A stretch of DNA of 64,000 bases. It comes from PALSA-693 sp963780345. GTDB lineage: Bacteria; Actinomycetota; Acidimicrobiia; Acidimicrobiales; Palsa-688. Each line of letters begins with the position of its first letter. Within the stretch, counting starts at the first letter, position 1. Position numbers and translations under genes: made by a program. Location: contig CAWABU010000006.1 in NCBI GenBank assembly GCA_963780345.1, positions 806,001 through 870,000 of the forward strand. The letters are read 5' to 3'. This document shows, in pieces, positions 8,232 to 16,886 of the stretch. The notes below the pieces were generated by a model. That model ran no database searches. It had not been told where the DNA came from and saw nothing but the letters and a program-made list of their open reading frames with translations.

Positions 8232-9335
8232 CTACCGCACCAGGCGGAAGAAAGCCCGCACGTCCTCGACGAACAGGTCGGGCACCTCCATGGCCGCAAA
8301 ATGGCCGCCCCGCTCGGGATTGGTCCAGTGCACGATGTTGTACCGCCGCTCGGCCCAGGCTCGCTCGGTGCGCCCCATCTCACCCGGGTAGTTGGCCACG
8401 CCGGTCGGGACCGTGATGGTGCCCTGCGGCAGGGCGGACCGGCCGGCCTGGCGCATCTCCCAGTACAGCCGACCGGCCGAGGTGCCGGTCCGGGTCACCC
8501 AGTAGACCATGACATTGGTGAGGAGCTGATCTTTGGTAAAAGACCGCTCGGGGTCGCCGCCGCAATCGCTCCACTCCCGGAACTTCTCGACGATCCATCC
8601 GGCCAAACCCGCCGGTGAGTCGTCCAGCAGATAACCGATGGTCTGGGGCTTGGTGCCCTGGATCTGCTGGTAGCCGGTCCCGGTGGCCGCGAAACGGGTC
8701 GCCGGCTCGTGGGCCGGCGGTTGCTCGCCCTTGGGCGGAGGGACGCTCAAGAAGTTGACGTGCAGGCCGACGACGCGGTCGGGCTGCAGATCCGCCATGT
8801 CGCAGGAGATCAACGAACCCCAGTCGCCACCCTGCACGCCGTATCGCGGGTAGCCCAGCTGTTCCATCACGGTGCCGAACGCGGCCGCCATACGGCGGGG
8901 GTTCCACCCGAGATCGGTGGTCGGGCCGGAGAAGCCGTATCCCGGCAGGGACGGCACCACCAGGCTGAAAGCGTCAGCCGGATCCGGCGGGTCGGTCAGC
9001 GGGCCGATCACGTCGAGGAACTCGACCACGGAGCCGGGCCAGCCATGGGACAGCACCAGGGGCAGGGCGCCCGGGTGGGGTGAAGGCACGTGCAGGAAGT
9101 GAATGCGCTGCCCTTCCACTTCGGTCAGGTACTGCGGATAGGAGTTGAGACGGGCCTCGGCCGCTCGCCAGTCGTAGCCATCCAGCCAGTACTCGACCAA
9201 CTCCTGCAGATAGGACCGCGGCGTGCCCTGAATCCACGGCTCCGCCGGCGCCTCGGTGGGCCAGCGGGTACGGGCCAGGCGATCGCGGAGATCGACCAGA
9301 TCCGCCTCGGGCACCTCGATTCGGAAGTCTTCCAT
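8232..9335 (-). CDS. Epoxide hydrolase (EHN-domain alpha/beta hydrolase)
   Basis: 367 residues. Residues ~1-105 are the epoxide-hydrolase N-terminal domain (FRIEVPEADLVDLRDRLART, RWPTE, YLQELVEYWLDGYDW). An alpha/beta-hydrolase core follows: oxyanion HGWPGSVVEF, nucleophile Asp in GVQGGDWGS, and catalytic His in ERGGHFAAMEVP. It would hydrolyse epoxides to diols. The start has a GGGAGGAG ribosome site 9 bases upstream. It precedes the LimB-like monooxygenase by 56 bases on the same strand, probably one transcript. Several A/B hydrolases are in the window, but only this one has the EHN domain. Confidence 0.9.
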   Translation of the reverse strand: MEDFRIEVPEADLVDLRDRLARTRWPTEAPAEPWIQGTPRSYLQELVEYWLDGYDWRAAEARLNSYPQYLTEVEGQRIHFLHVPSPHPGALPLVLSHGWPGSVVEFLDVIGPLTDPPDPADAFSLVVPSLPGYGFSGPTTDLGWNPRRMAAAFGTVMEQLGYPRYGVQGGDWGSLISCDMADLQPDRVVGLHVNFLSVPPPKGEQPPAHEPATRFAATGTGYQQIQGTKPQTIGYLLDDSPAGLAGWIVEKFREWSDCGGDPERSFTKDQLLTNVMVYWVTRTGTSAGRLYWEMRQAGRSALPQGTITVPTGVANYPGEMGRTERAWAERRYNIVHWTNPERGGHFAAMEVPDLFVEDVRAFFRLVR

Positions 9336-9486
9336 GACCAACGCTCCTCCCTCTGCTCCCACTGCCCCGCGAACCCGGAATCCGGCCTGCGGTCAAACGC
9401 CCGGCCGGGCCGGGGCTGGGCCACCGGGCCACCGGGCCACCGTAGCGTGACCCGCTGGCGGCGGCGAGACCGCAACGACCGGGCCG

Positions 9487-10902
9487 CTAATCCCTTCGAC
9501 CGGCGTCGACCAGCACCCGGACGGCCCGGGCGGCCCGGGCCGGGCTCGGGTACCAGGCCACTCCCAGCTCGGCCAGGGCCTCGACGCTGGCGTCCCCAGG
9601 GTGGGTGTAGGAGTACACCACGATCGGTTTCTGGGACGCCTGGAGCAGGCGGCGGATCTCGGCTTCCTCCCGCCGCAGCATGTGCGGTCCGGCGAGCGAA
9701 GAGATCAGGATGATGGCATCGAGCTGGGGCGACGAGGCCAGCAGCTCGAGCGGCGGGGCCACGCCGGCCCGGTTGACCACCTCGGCCGTCACGTCCACCG
9801 GGTTTCGAGGCGACCCGTAGCTCGGCATGTGGGGGCGCAACTGGGCCTGCAAGGCGGCATCCAGCTCCGGAACCTGGAGACCGGCGGCGTCACACGCGTC
9901 GGCGACCCAGACGCCCGCTCCCCCGGAGGTGGTCAGGATGCCGACACGCGGGCCCGCAGCCACCCGCCGGCGCGACAGGGCAAAGCAGGCGTCGAGCAGA
10001 TCCTCCTGGTCGTCGACCCGGACGATACCGAGGGTGGCGAAGGCCCGCCGGTACTCACCGTCGTCGCCGGCGTGATGGGCGGTGTGAGCGATGGCAGCCT
10101 GACTACCAGTCACCGAACGGCCGAGTTTGGCGATGACCAGCTTCTTGCCGAGCTCGGCCGCCCGCGCCGCCACCGGCGCCAGGTCCTCACTATCGCGAAA
10201 CCCTTCCACCAGAAGGGCCACCACATCGGTGGCGGCATCCTCGAGGAGGTAGGCGGCGATCTCGAGGGCCCCGAGATCGGCCTCGTTGCCGGTGCTGACC
10301 ACGTAGCTCGAGCCCAGGCCGACCGCCTGACCCCAGTTGAAGAGGGCGAAGCCCAGACCGCCGCTTTGAGAGACGACGGCCACATTGCCGGCTACCAATC
10401 GGGTCAGGCCACGGTCGTAATCCACCGTCGGGCTGAAGGTCACCGGGATGCCGCCGGTCAGGTTGAAGAAGCCCTCGGCGTTGGGCCCGAGCACCCGCAT
10501 ACCGGACGAGCGGGCGATGGCGGCGATCTCCTCCTCGGCTCGACGCCCGTCCATCCCCTCCTCGGCGAACCCGGAGCTGAAGATAGCGGCGGCGCGTACC
10601 CCGGCGTCGGCGCATTCGCCCAACATCTGCGGCACCAGGGCGGCCTTGACGATGATGGCGGCCAGGTCTACCGGGCCGGGCACCGCCGCGATGTTCGGAT
10701 AGGCCGGCAGGCCGCCGACGGTCTGGTGGCGCGGGTTGACCGGGTAGATGTGGCCCGGGAAGCGGTGCTGCAGGAGGATCTCCAGCGGTCGCCCCGACAA
10801 CCGGGTCGGGTCCTCGGAGGCGCCGATGATGGCGATGCTTCGCGGTGACAGCAGCGGCTGGAGGTCGGGAACACCGGCCGAGCCGATCGGTTGGCTGCTC
10901 AC
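9487..10902 (-). CDS. CoA-binding acyl-CoA ligase, ADP-forming type, lacking ATP-grasp part
   Basis: 471 residues. It has a CoA-binding Rossmann domain (SPRSIAIIGASEDPTRLSG, about residues 15-33), a succinyl-CoA-ligase-like domain with VAVVSQSGGLGFALFNWG, then SVTGSQAAIAHTAHHAGDD, where one His could be the phosphorylated residue, and a third domain VGILTTSGGAGVWVADACD. This is the alpha part of NDP-forming acetyl/acyl-CoA synthetases. The usual C-terminal ATP-grasp domain is absent, so an unlinked beta subunit is needed or the protein has another role. GTG at 10902 overlaps the stop of the upstream acyl-CoA dehydrogenase as GTGA, a strong sign of translational coupling. Confidence 0.85.
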   Translation of the reverse strand: MSSQPIGSAGVPDLQPLLSPRSIAIIGASEDPTRLSGRPLEILLQHRFPGHIYPVNPRHQTVGGLPAYPNIAAVPGPVDLAAIIVKAALVPQMLGECADAGVRAAAIFSSGFAEEGMDGRRAEEEIAAIARSSGMRVLGPNAEGFFNLTGGIPVTFSPTVDYDRGLTRLVAGNVAVVSQSGGLGFALFNWGQAVGLGSSYVVSTGNEADLGALEIAAYLLEDAATDVVALLVEGFRDSEDLAPVAARAAELGKKLVIAKLGRSVTGSQAAIAHTAHHAGDDGEYRRAFATLGIVRVDDQEDLLDACFALSRRRVAAGPRVGILTTSGGAGVWVADACDAAGLQVPELDAALQAQLRPHMPSYGSPRNPVDVTAEVVNRAGVAPPLELLASSPQLDAIILISSLAGPHMLRREEAEIRRLLQASQKPIVVYSYTHPGDASVEALAELGVAWYPSPARAARAVRVLVDAGRRD

Positions 10903-11990
10903 GAGGCAGCCACCAGCCCGGTCGCCACCCGGGGCCAGAGGGCGTCGGCGCCAGCCGCGATGACCTGCTCCCCCACTGCCCGGGACCAGCGTCCTTCGGA
11001 TCCCCACTCCTGGCGCCAGGTCCACAGCCGGCGGGTGAAGTGGTGAAGGGCGTACTCCCGCGTCATGCCGATGGCGCCGTGGACCTGATGGGCGTGGGTG
11101 GCGACCTCCGACGCGGCGCGCCCGGCGCTGGCCTTGGCCGCGCCGACCTCGAAGCCGGCTTCGACGCCGACCTCGGCGAACCGCCGGGCCGCAACCTCCG
11201 TGGCCAGGATGCCGGCCTCGGCCTCCGAGCTCATTCGCACCAAGCGCTGGGCGACGGCTTGAAAGGCGGCGATCGGGCGGCCGAACTGTTGGCGCTGGCC
11301 CGCGTAGTCGACCGTCAGGTCCGCCGCCGCCTCCATGGCACCGGCCAGGAGCAGGGCGCGCGACAACGCCCCGCGGAGCGCCAACTCGGCCGCCACGTCG
11401 CCCTGGGGCGTGCCGACCATCCGGGGGAGCGCGCTATCCCAGGTCAGGCGGTCGCGAGGTTCGCCGGCCACGTTGTGCCCGGGCTGGACCGACGCCAGAG
11501 CCGGGTCCAGGGCGACCACCCGGGTGCCGTCCGCCGGCGCCGGACCGGCTGCCGCCAGCGCCACCACCAGTTCGGCCCGAGCCCCCCAGGGGACCCGGGC
11601 CAGCGTCCCGGTGACCTTGCCGTTCTCGATCACGAGGCGGTCGGCGGCCCTCGGCACCGCCATCGTCACCACCCCGCCGGGCAATTCCAGACCGGCGGCG
11701 GCCAGCAGCCAGCCGCCGAGCAGGCTGCCCTCGGCCAAGGGCAGGGGGACGGCATGACGGCCGGCGAGGCGCAGGAGGGTGCAGGCGTCCGTCACGTCTC
11801 CACCGGACCCGCCGGCGCTCTCGGGTACCCCCACCCACGGCAACCCGGCCTCGCTCAGGGCATCCCAGCACGGACCGGCCCAGCCCTCGGCTTCGGCGGC
11901 CTGGCGCTGCTCGGGACCGCACCGTTCCGTAAAGAGACGATCCAGGGTGTCCTCCAGCAGACTGGTCGCCGATCCGCCGGTCGCGCTCAT
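10899..11990 (-). CDS. Acyl-CoA dehydrogenase family protein (second subunit-like)
   Basis: 363 residues, divergent acyl-CoA dehydrogenase. The C-terminal helical domain is clear: TVDYAGQRQQFGRPIAAFQA (about residues 231-250), then VHGAIGMTREYALHHFTRRL. The N-terminal FAD and acyl-binding part is weaker. It starts at an ATG overlapping the stop of the next dehydrogenase by four bases (ATGA), and its own stop overlaps the CoA ligase start. Adjacent, overlapping pairs of this type often form alpha2beta2 enzymes, such as the FadE28-FadE29 pair of mycobacterial cholesterol side-chain degradation. This one resembles the less conserved partner. Substrate unknown. Confidence 0.85.
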   Translation of the reverse strand: MSATGGSATSLLEDTLDRLFTERCGPEQRQAAEAEGWAGPCWDALSEAGLPWVGVPESAGGSGGDVTDACTLLRLAGRHAVPLPLAEGSLLGGWLLAAAGLELPGGVVTMAVPRAADRLVIENGKVTGTLARVPWGARAELVVALAAAGPAPADGTRVVALDPALASVQPGHNVAGEPRDRLTWDSALPRMVGTPQGDVAAELALRGALSRALLLAGAMEAAADLTVDYAGQRQQFGRPIAAFQAVAQRLVRMSSEAEAGILATEVAARRFAEVGVEAGFEVGAAKASAGRAASEVATHAHQVHGAIGMTREYALHHFTRRLWTWRQEWGSEGRWSRAVGEQVIAAGADALWPRVATGLVAAS

Positions 11991-13129
11991 CGCCGGGCCT
12001 TCAGGCCGCGCGCCGCCACCGACCGCAGGACCTCGGTCGTGCCGCCCCGAATGGTGTACGACGGTGCCGTCACCAGCGACTGGGCGAGCAGCGACTCGAA
12101 CAGGGACGAGGAGCCCGGATCGGGATCGTCCTCCACGAGGGCCTGGAGGGTGGCGACCACCTCCTGCTCGAAGGTGGTGCCCAGGTCTTTGACCATGGCC
12201 GCCTCGACGGCGGGCGCCTGGCCCTGCTGCAGGGCCCGGGCCACCGACAGCGACAGCTGGCGGACCGTCCAGAACCGGACCACCAGCCGCCCGACGGCCT
12301 CCGCCGCCTGAGCCGCCTCGTCGGGCCGCTCGGCCAGGTAACGCTCGAGCAGCAACCAGGAGGAAAGAAAGCGGTCCGGACCGGACCGCTCGTAGGACAG
12401 CTCCGAGGTCACCTGCTGCCAGCCCATCCCGACTTCGCCCAGGACCATGCCGTCGGGCACGAAGACCTCGTCGAGCACGATCTCGTTGAAGTGATGGCTG
12501 CCGTCGAGGAACGGGATGGGGTTGATGGTGAGGCCCGGTGAGGTCAGATCGACGATGACCTGTGACAGCCCGTGGTGACGGTCCTCCTCCAGCGGGCTGG
12601 TCCGGCAGAGAACCACAAAGAAGTGATTGACGTGAGCGCCGCTCGTCCAGATCTTGGTACCCGAGAGCGACCAGCCGTCCGGAACCCGGGTGGCCATGGT
12701 GCGCACCGACGCCAGGTCAGAGCCGGCGTCGGGCTCGGACATGCCGATGGAGAAGTAGCACTCCCCGGCCGATATGGCCGGCAGGAACCGCTCCCGCTGG
12801 TCCTCCGTGCCGTAGGTCAGGAGGGTCGGGGCGGTCTGGCGGTCGGCGATCCAGTGGGCTCCCACCGGCGCGCCGGCCGCCAGGAGCTCTTCCACGACGA
12901 TGAAGCGGTCCACGGCCGTCCGGCCGTGCCCGCCGTAGCGGGGCGGGACGGCCATGCCCAGCCAGCCTCGCTGGGCCAGTTTCTTTGAGAACTCAGGCGA
13001 GTGCGAGCCGTTCATCCCGAGCCCGGGGGCGTAGCTGCCCGCCGGTAGCTCCTCGGTCAGAAATGTCCGGACTTCGCTTCTCAGCTGCTCCTCGTCCTTG
13101 GTCAGGACCGCCGGAGTAAAGCGCGCCAC
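11987..13129 (-). CDS. Acyl-CoA dehydrogenase (catalytic-type subunit)
   Basis: 380 residues. N-terminal helical domain, then the FAD-binding middle domain with YFSIGMSEPDAGSDLASVRT (about 117-136) and GTKIWTSGAHVNHFFVVLC, and a C-terminal domain ending YTIRGGTTEVLRSVAARGLK. It would insert an alpha-beta double bond in an acyl-CoA and pass electrons to ETF (genes at 37395-39136). The GTG at 13129 has GAGGAGG seven bases upstream; 12 further codons are open before it. First gene of the run dehydrogenase, dehydrogenase, CoA ligase, all coupled by 4-base overlaps. Confidence 0.9.
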   Translation of the reverse strand: MARFTPAVLTKDEEQLRSEVRTFLTEELPAGSYAPGLGMNGSHSPEFSKKLAQRGWLGMAVPPRYGGHGRTAVDRFIVVEELLAAGAPVGAHWIADRQTAPTLLTYGTEDQRERFLPAISAGECYFSIGMSEPDAGSDLASVRTMATRVPDGWSLSGTKIWTSGAHVNHFFVVLCRTSPLEEDRHHGLSQVIVDLTSPGLTINPIPFLDGSHHFNEIVLDEVFVPDGMVLGEVGMGWQQVTSELSYERSGPDRFLSSWLLLERYLAERPDEAAQAAEAVGRLVVRFWTVRQLSLSVARALQQGQAPAVEAAMVKDLGTTFEQEVVATLQALVEDDPDPGSSSLFESLLAQSLVTAPSYTIRGGTTEVLRSVAARGLKARR

Positions 13130-13511
13130 AACCAGTCCTCCTCTGGGGTTGAACCCGACCGACAATACTCAGCGCCCGGTAGGGGCGGGCGTGGCACCCG
13201 CTGGGGGTGGACGCGTAGGGGGCGGCCCGAGGGTCGCGGCAGTCGGGCGGCAGGCAACGGGCCAGGAATTCTTTACTGGCGCGCGCCACGCTTCAGGTGG
13301 GCACAGTTCGCGCCAGTGAAGACCGGTCGGTCCCAATTCGGGACAGAGAAATGGGGCGGCCGTCGGCGGGAGGGGATGGCAACGGTGGAGGGGACGCGCC
13401 GGGCGGGTCGTGCGCCGGCCCAGCTGCCGACGTGGACCCGCCGGCAGCTGGGCGCGTCGCGTCTCCCCCACTGCGCTGGCGCCGTTCGGCCCCTCTCGGT
13501 AGGGTCCGGCC
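13130..13511. other. 382-base divergent intergenic region
   Basis: Lies between the minus-strand acyl-CoA dehydrogenase and the plus-strand hydrolase. It must hold promoters in both directions, but I see no convincing -10/-35 pair, no strong dyad and no gene. Reading frames here are Pro/Arg/Gly-rich and look non-coding. Confidence 0.5.
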
Positions 13512-14513
13512 ATGGTGGAACGCATCGAGTACGACGAGTTCGGGCTGTTTCACGAGAATGCGGCGGAATTCGGCCTGCCCTACGACGGCCCCCCGACGGT
13601 ACGCCGCGAATTCGTCACCATCGATGCCGACCGGCGGCTGAGTGCGCTGGTGTGGGGCACCGGCGAACCGGAGTTGGTGCTGCTCCACGGCGGGTCTCAG
13701 AACGCCCACACCTGGGACACGGTGGCCATGGCCCTCGGCCGGCCGCTGGTGGCCATCGACCTGCCCGGTCACGGGCACTCCGACGGGCCCGGGGAACGAC
13801 CACAGGGCGAGATCTCCCCGCAGGGCAACGCCGAAGACGTCGCGGTCGCCATCCGGGCCCTTGGGCCCAACGCCCAGGCGGTGGTCGGCATGTCCCTCGG
13901 CGGCCTCACCACGGTCGCCCTGACCCGACAGGCGCCCGATCTGGTCCGCAAGGTGGTGCTGGTCGACGTCACCCCGGGGGTGAACGCGGCGAAGGCCAAG
14001 CAGATCACCGACTTCGTCAACGGGCCGAAGAGCTTCCCGAACTTCGACGAGCTGTTGGCCCGGACCGTTCAGTACAACCCGACCAGGACGGAATCGTCGT
14101 TGCGGCGAGGCATCCTGCACAACGCCGTCCAGCGTGACGACGGGACCTGGGTCTGGCGCTGGGCTCGCTGGCGGGAGGGGATCGGTGGCGGACGCCCGTC
14201 TGGCGAGGCGGCAAGCACGTCGAGCGCGGCGACGGGCCCCGCGGCCGGCGAGGCGACCGGCGACGCGGCGGAACAGCCCGGTCGGTCGGCCCTCTTCGGT
14301 GAGCTCTGGAACATGGTCGGCGAGATCCGGGTCCCGCTCCTCCTGGCCCGCGGCATGCTGTCGCAGTCGGTGGTCGACGATGAGGACGAAGCCGAGCTGC
14401 TCCGCCGGCTTCCGGACGCCCGGGTGGTTCATTTCGAAAAGGCGGGGCACAGCGTCCAGGGCGACATGCCGGTGGAGCTGGCCCAGGCCATCGAGGCGTT
14501 CGTCTTCGAATGA
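13512..14513 (+). CDS. Alpha/beta hydrolase
   Basis: 333 residues. Core motifs are LVLLHGGSQNAHTW (oxyanion loop), AIDLPGHGHSDG, the nucleophile elbow VVGMSLGGLT (Ser near residue 131) and FEKAGHSVQGDMP with the catalytic His near residue 315. Between about residues 218 and 262 there is an Ala/Gly/Ser/Thr-rich insert in the cap region that looks unstructured and is unusual. The enzyme probably cleaves an ester, lactone or C-C bond, but the substrate cannot be read from the sequence. It is followed by a molybdenum hydroxylase subunit 74 bases later. The start is an ATG without a strong ribosome site. Confidence 0.85.
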   Translation: MVERIEYDEFGLFHENAAEFGLPYDGPPTVRREFVTIDADRRLSALVWGTGEPELVLLHGGSQNAHTWDTVAMALGRPLVAIDLPGHGHSDGPGERPQGEISPQGNAEDVAVAIRALGPNAQAVVGMSLGGLTTVALTRQAPDLVRKVVLVDVTPGVNAAKAKQITDFVNGPKSFPNFDELLARTVQYNPTRTESSLRRGILHNAVQRDDGTWVWRWARWREGIGGGRPSGEAASTSSAATGPAAGEATGDAAEQPGRSALFGELWNMVGEIRVPLLLARGMLSQSVVDDEDEAELLRRLPDARVVHFEKAGHSVQGDMPVELAQAIEAFVFE

Positions 14514-14521
14514 GTTCGAAG
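14504..14521 (+). terminator. Hairpin spanning the hydrolase stop codon
   Basis: CTTCGAA and TTCGAAG form a perfect 7-base stem around the loop TGAG, which contains the TGA stop of the hydrolase. No U-run follows. It may slow or end transcription, or may be chance. Confidence 0.3.
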
Positions 14522-14587
14522 CGACCCCCCGCCCACCGGGCGTGCCGGCGTAGCGCACCGGCGTAGCGAGCCGTCGTAGTCTGTCGA

Positions 14588-16876
14588 ATGCCACTGCTCG
14601 GTACGCCCGTTCCCCGGGTCGAGGACGCCCGCTTTCTCGTCGGCGCCAGCCGGTATGTCGCCGATCTCGATCTTCCTGACGTCCTCACCGTCACTTATGT
14701 GACGTCCCCGCTGGCCCACGCCGAGATCCGTGCCATCGACGTCACCGCGGCCAAAGCGACTCCAGGCGTGGTGGACGTGGTAACCGCCGCCGACCTGGAT
14801 CTCGGACCGCTCCCCGCCTTGAATCCCGCCTATCCGGAAGCCATGCTCCGCCCGCTGCTGGCCACCGGGCGGGTCCGTTTCGTCGGTGAGCCGGTGGCGG
14901 CGATCGTGGCCGAGACGGAGACCGCCGGCGCCGACGCCGCGGCCCTGATGGAGGTGGACTACGAGCCGCTTCCGGTCGTCGTCGATCCCGAGGCCGCCGG
15001 GCGGGATGAGCTGCTGCTCTTCCCGGACGCGGGCACCAACGTCGTCATGCGACAGCACGGCGGCCGCAGCGAACCCGATGCGGCGGCCGGCGGCGGTGAC
15101 GTCGTGGTGGTGCGAGGCCGTTTCGTCAATCAGCGGGTGGCCCCGGCGCCGCTCGAGGGCCGGGCGGGGGCCGCCCGGTGGGACGAGAACGGCCGGCTCA
15201 CGCATTGGTCGTCCTGCCAGGGGGCCCACCCGGTGCGCGCCGTCATCGCCGGCCTGTACGGCCTCCCTCCCGATCAGATCCGGGCCATCGCCCCGGACGT
15301 GGGCGGCAGCTTCGGGGCCAAGGCCCGTCCCTATCCCGAGGAACTTCTACTGCCCTGGTTGGCCCGCCGCAACGGCCGCCCGGTGCGATGGGTGTCACCC
15401 CGATCGAGCGACATGGTGGGACTGGGCCACGCCCGGGCCCAGATTCAAACCGTGGAGATCGCGGGCCACCGGGACGGCACCATCTCGTCGGTCACGGCGC
15501 ACATCCTCTCCGACGCCGGCGCCTACCCGCTGGTCGCCCCGATACTGGCCGCCAACACCGGCCGGCTGCTGGGCGGGGCCTATCGCATTCCGTCCCTGAC
15601 CTGGACCGCGGACGCGGTTGTGACCAATACCACGCCGGTGGTTTCCTACCGGGGAGCCGGCCGCCCGGAGGCGGGAGCCCTGATCGAGCGGGCCATGGAC
15701 CTCTTCGCCGCCGAGATCGGACTCGACCCGGTCGAGCTCCGCCGCCGGAACCTTCTGCGCCCGGAGGACTTCCCCTACCAGGCGCCCACGGACGTCATCT
15801 ACGACAGCGGGGACTATCAACGAGCGCTGACTTTGGCCCTCGACCACGTCGGCTACAACGACCGGCGCGCCGAGCAGGCGGAACGACGCGCCCGCGGGGA
15901 CACCCAGCTCCTCGGCGTGGGGGTGGCCGTGTTCGTGGACCGGACGGCTGGGGTGGCGGGGTCGGAATACGGCGCGGTCGAGCTGCGCCCCGACGGCAGC
16001 ATCCGGGTTCGCACCGGGTCCAGCCCCTACGGGCAAGGCCATCACACCGCCTGGGCCATGATCGTCGCCGACCGCACCGGAGTGCCGCTCGATCGGATTG
16101 AGGTGGTGCACGGCGACACCGACGTCATCCCCCGGGGCGGAGTGACCGGCGGGTCCCGCTCCGCTCAAAAGGCCGGGTCGGCGGTGGCGGAAGCGTCCGA
16201 AGCCCTGGTGGTGGCCGGCCGCGACGTCGCCGCGGAGTTGCTCGAAGCGGCCAACGACGACGTGGTGCTGACGACTTCAGCAGGAGGTCGTTTTCACGTC
16301 ACCGGCACGCCAGCGGTTTCGGTGGGGTGGGTTGACGTCGCCGCCCACCGGAGTGCGGATCCGCTGGCCTGTGAAGCCGACTTCGAGGGCACCGGATCCA
16401 CCTTTCCCTTCGGCGCCTACGTCGCCGTGGTGACCGTCGATGCCGAAACCGGAGCGGTGCGGCTCGATCGGATGGTCACGGTCGACGACGCCGGCACCAT
16501 CCTCAATCCCCTCCTGGCCCTCGGGCAGGTGCACGGTGGGGTGGCCCAGGGGGTCGGGCAGGCGCTCTTCGAGGAAATGGTGTACGACGAGGCGGGGAAC
16601 CCCTTGACGTCGACCTTCGCCGATTACGCCCTGATCTCCGCCTGCGAGCTGCCGTCGTTTGAATGCGACCTCACGGAGACGCCTTCGCCCCACAACCCGC
16701 TCGGGGTGAAGGGGATCGGCGAGTCCGGCACCATCGGCGCTCCCCCGGCAGTGCAGAACGCGGTGGTGGACGCCCTCTCGCACCTCGGGATCCGCCACAT
16801 CGACATGCCCGCCCGACCAGAACGGGTCTGGTCCGCCATCCGCCAGGCCGGCTACGCGGACACAGGGCAGCAGTAA
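14588..16876 (+). CDS. Xanthine dehydrogenase/CO dehydrogenase-family molybdopterin-binding large subunit
   Basis: 762 residues, full length for the large subunit of molybdenum hydroxylases. It starts with LGTPVPRVEDARFLVGASRY, as CoxL-like proteins do. The active-site loop reads VSYRGAGRPEAG (about 351-362), the form II type (AYRGAGR) and not the AYRCSFR loop of true CO dehydrogenase, so CO is an unlikely substrate. The C-terminal GVKGIGESGTIGAP carries the catalytic Glu. It would hydroxylate an aromatic or heterocyclic carbon. The usual FAD-binding medium and 2Fe-2S small subunits are not next to it; a small subunit sits far away at 62986-63495 with its own large subunit. Confidence 0.9.
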   Translation: MPLLGTPVPRVEDARFLVGASRYVADLDLPDVLTVTYVTSPLAHAEIRAIDVTAAKATPGVVDVVTAADLDLGPLPALNPAYPEAMLRPLLATGRVRFVGEPVAAIVAETETAGADAAALMEVDYEPLPVVVDPEAAGRDELLLFPDAGTNVVMRQHGGRSEPDAAAGGGDVVVVRGRFVNQRVAPAPLEGRAGAARWDENGRLTHWSSCQGAHPVRAVIAGLYGLPPDQIRAIAPDVGGSFGAKARPYPEELLLPWLARRNGRPVRWVSPRSSDMVGLGHARAQIQTVEIAGHRDGTISSVTAHILSDAGAYPLVAPILAANTGRLLGGAYRIPSLTWTADAVVTNTTPVVSYRGAGRPEAGALIERAMDLFAAEIGLDPVELRRRNLLRPEDFPYQAPTDVIYDSGDYQRALTLALDHVGYNDRRAEQAERRARGDTQLLGVGVAVFVDRTAGVAGSEYGAVELRPDGSIRVRTGSSPYGQGHHTAWAMIVADRTGVPLDRIEVVHGDTDVIPRGGVTGGSRSAQKAGSAVAEASEALVVAGRDVAAELLEAANDDVVLTTSAGGRFHVTGTPAVSVGWVDVAAHRSADPLACEADFEGTGSTFPFGAYVAVVTVDAETGAVRLDRMVTVDDAGTILNPLLALGQVHGGVAQGVGQALFEEMVYDEAGNPLTSTFADYALISACELPSFECDLTETPSPHNPLGVKGIGESGTIGAPPAVQNAVVDALSHLGIRHIDMPARPERVWSAIRQAGYADTGQQ

Positions 16877-16886
16877 AGTACCGATC

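Noticed and set aside
9601..12311. Two long plus-strand frames opposite the CoA ligase and dehydrogenase genes
   Set aside because: They are antisense to three overlapping genes with clear motifs; composition typical of GC-rich shadow frames.
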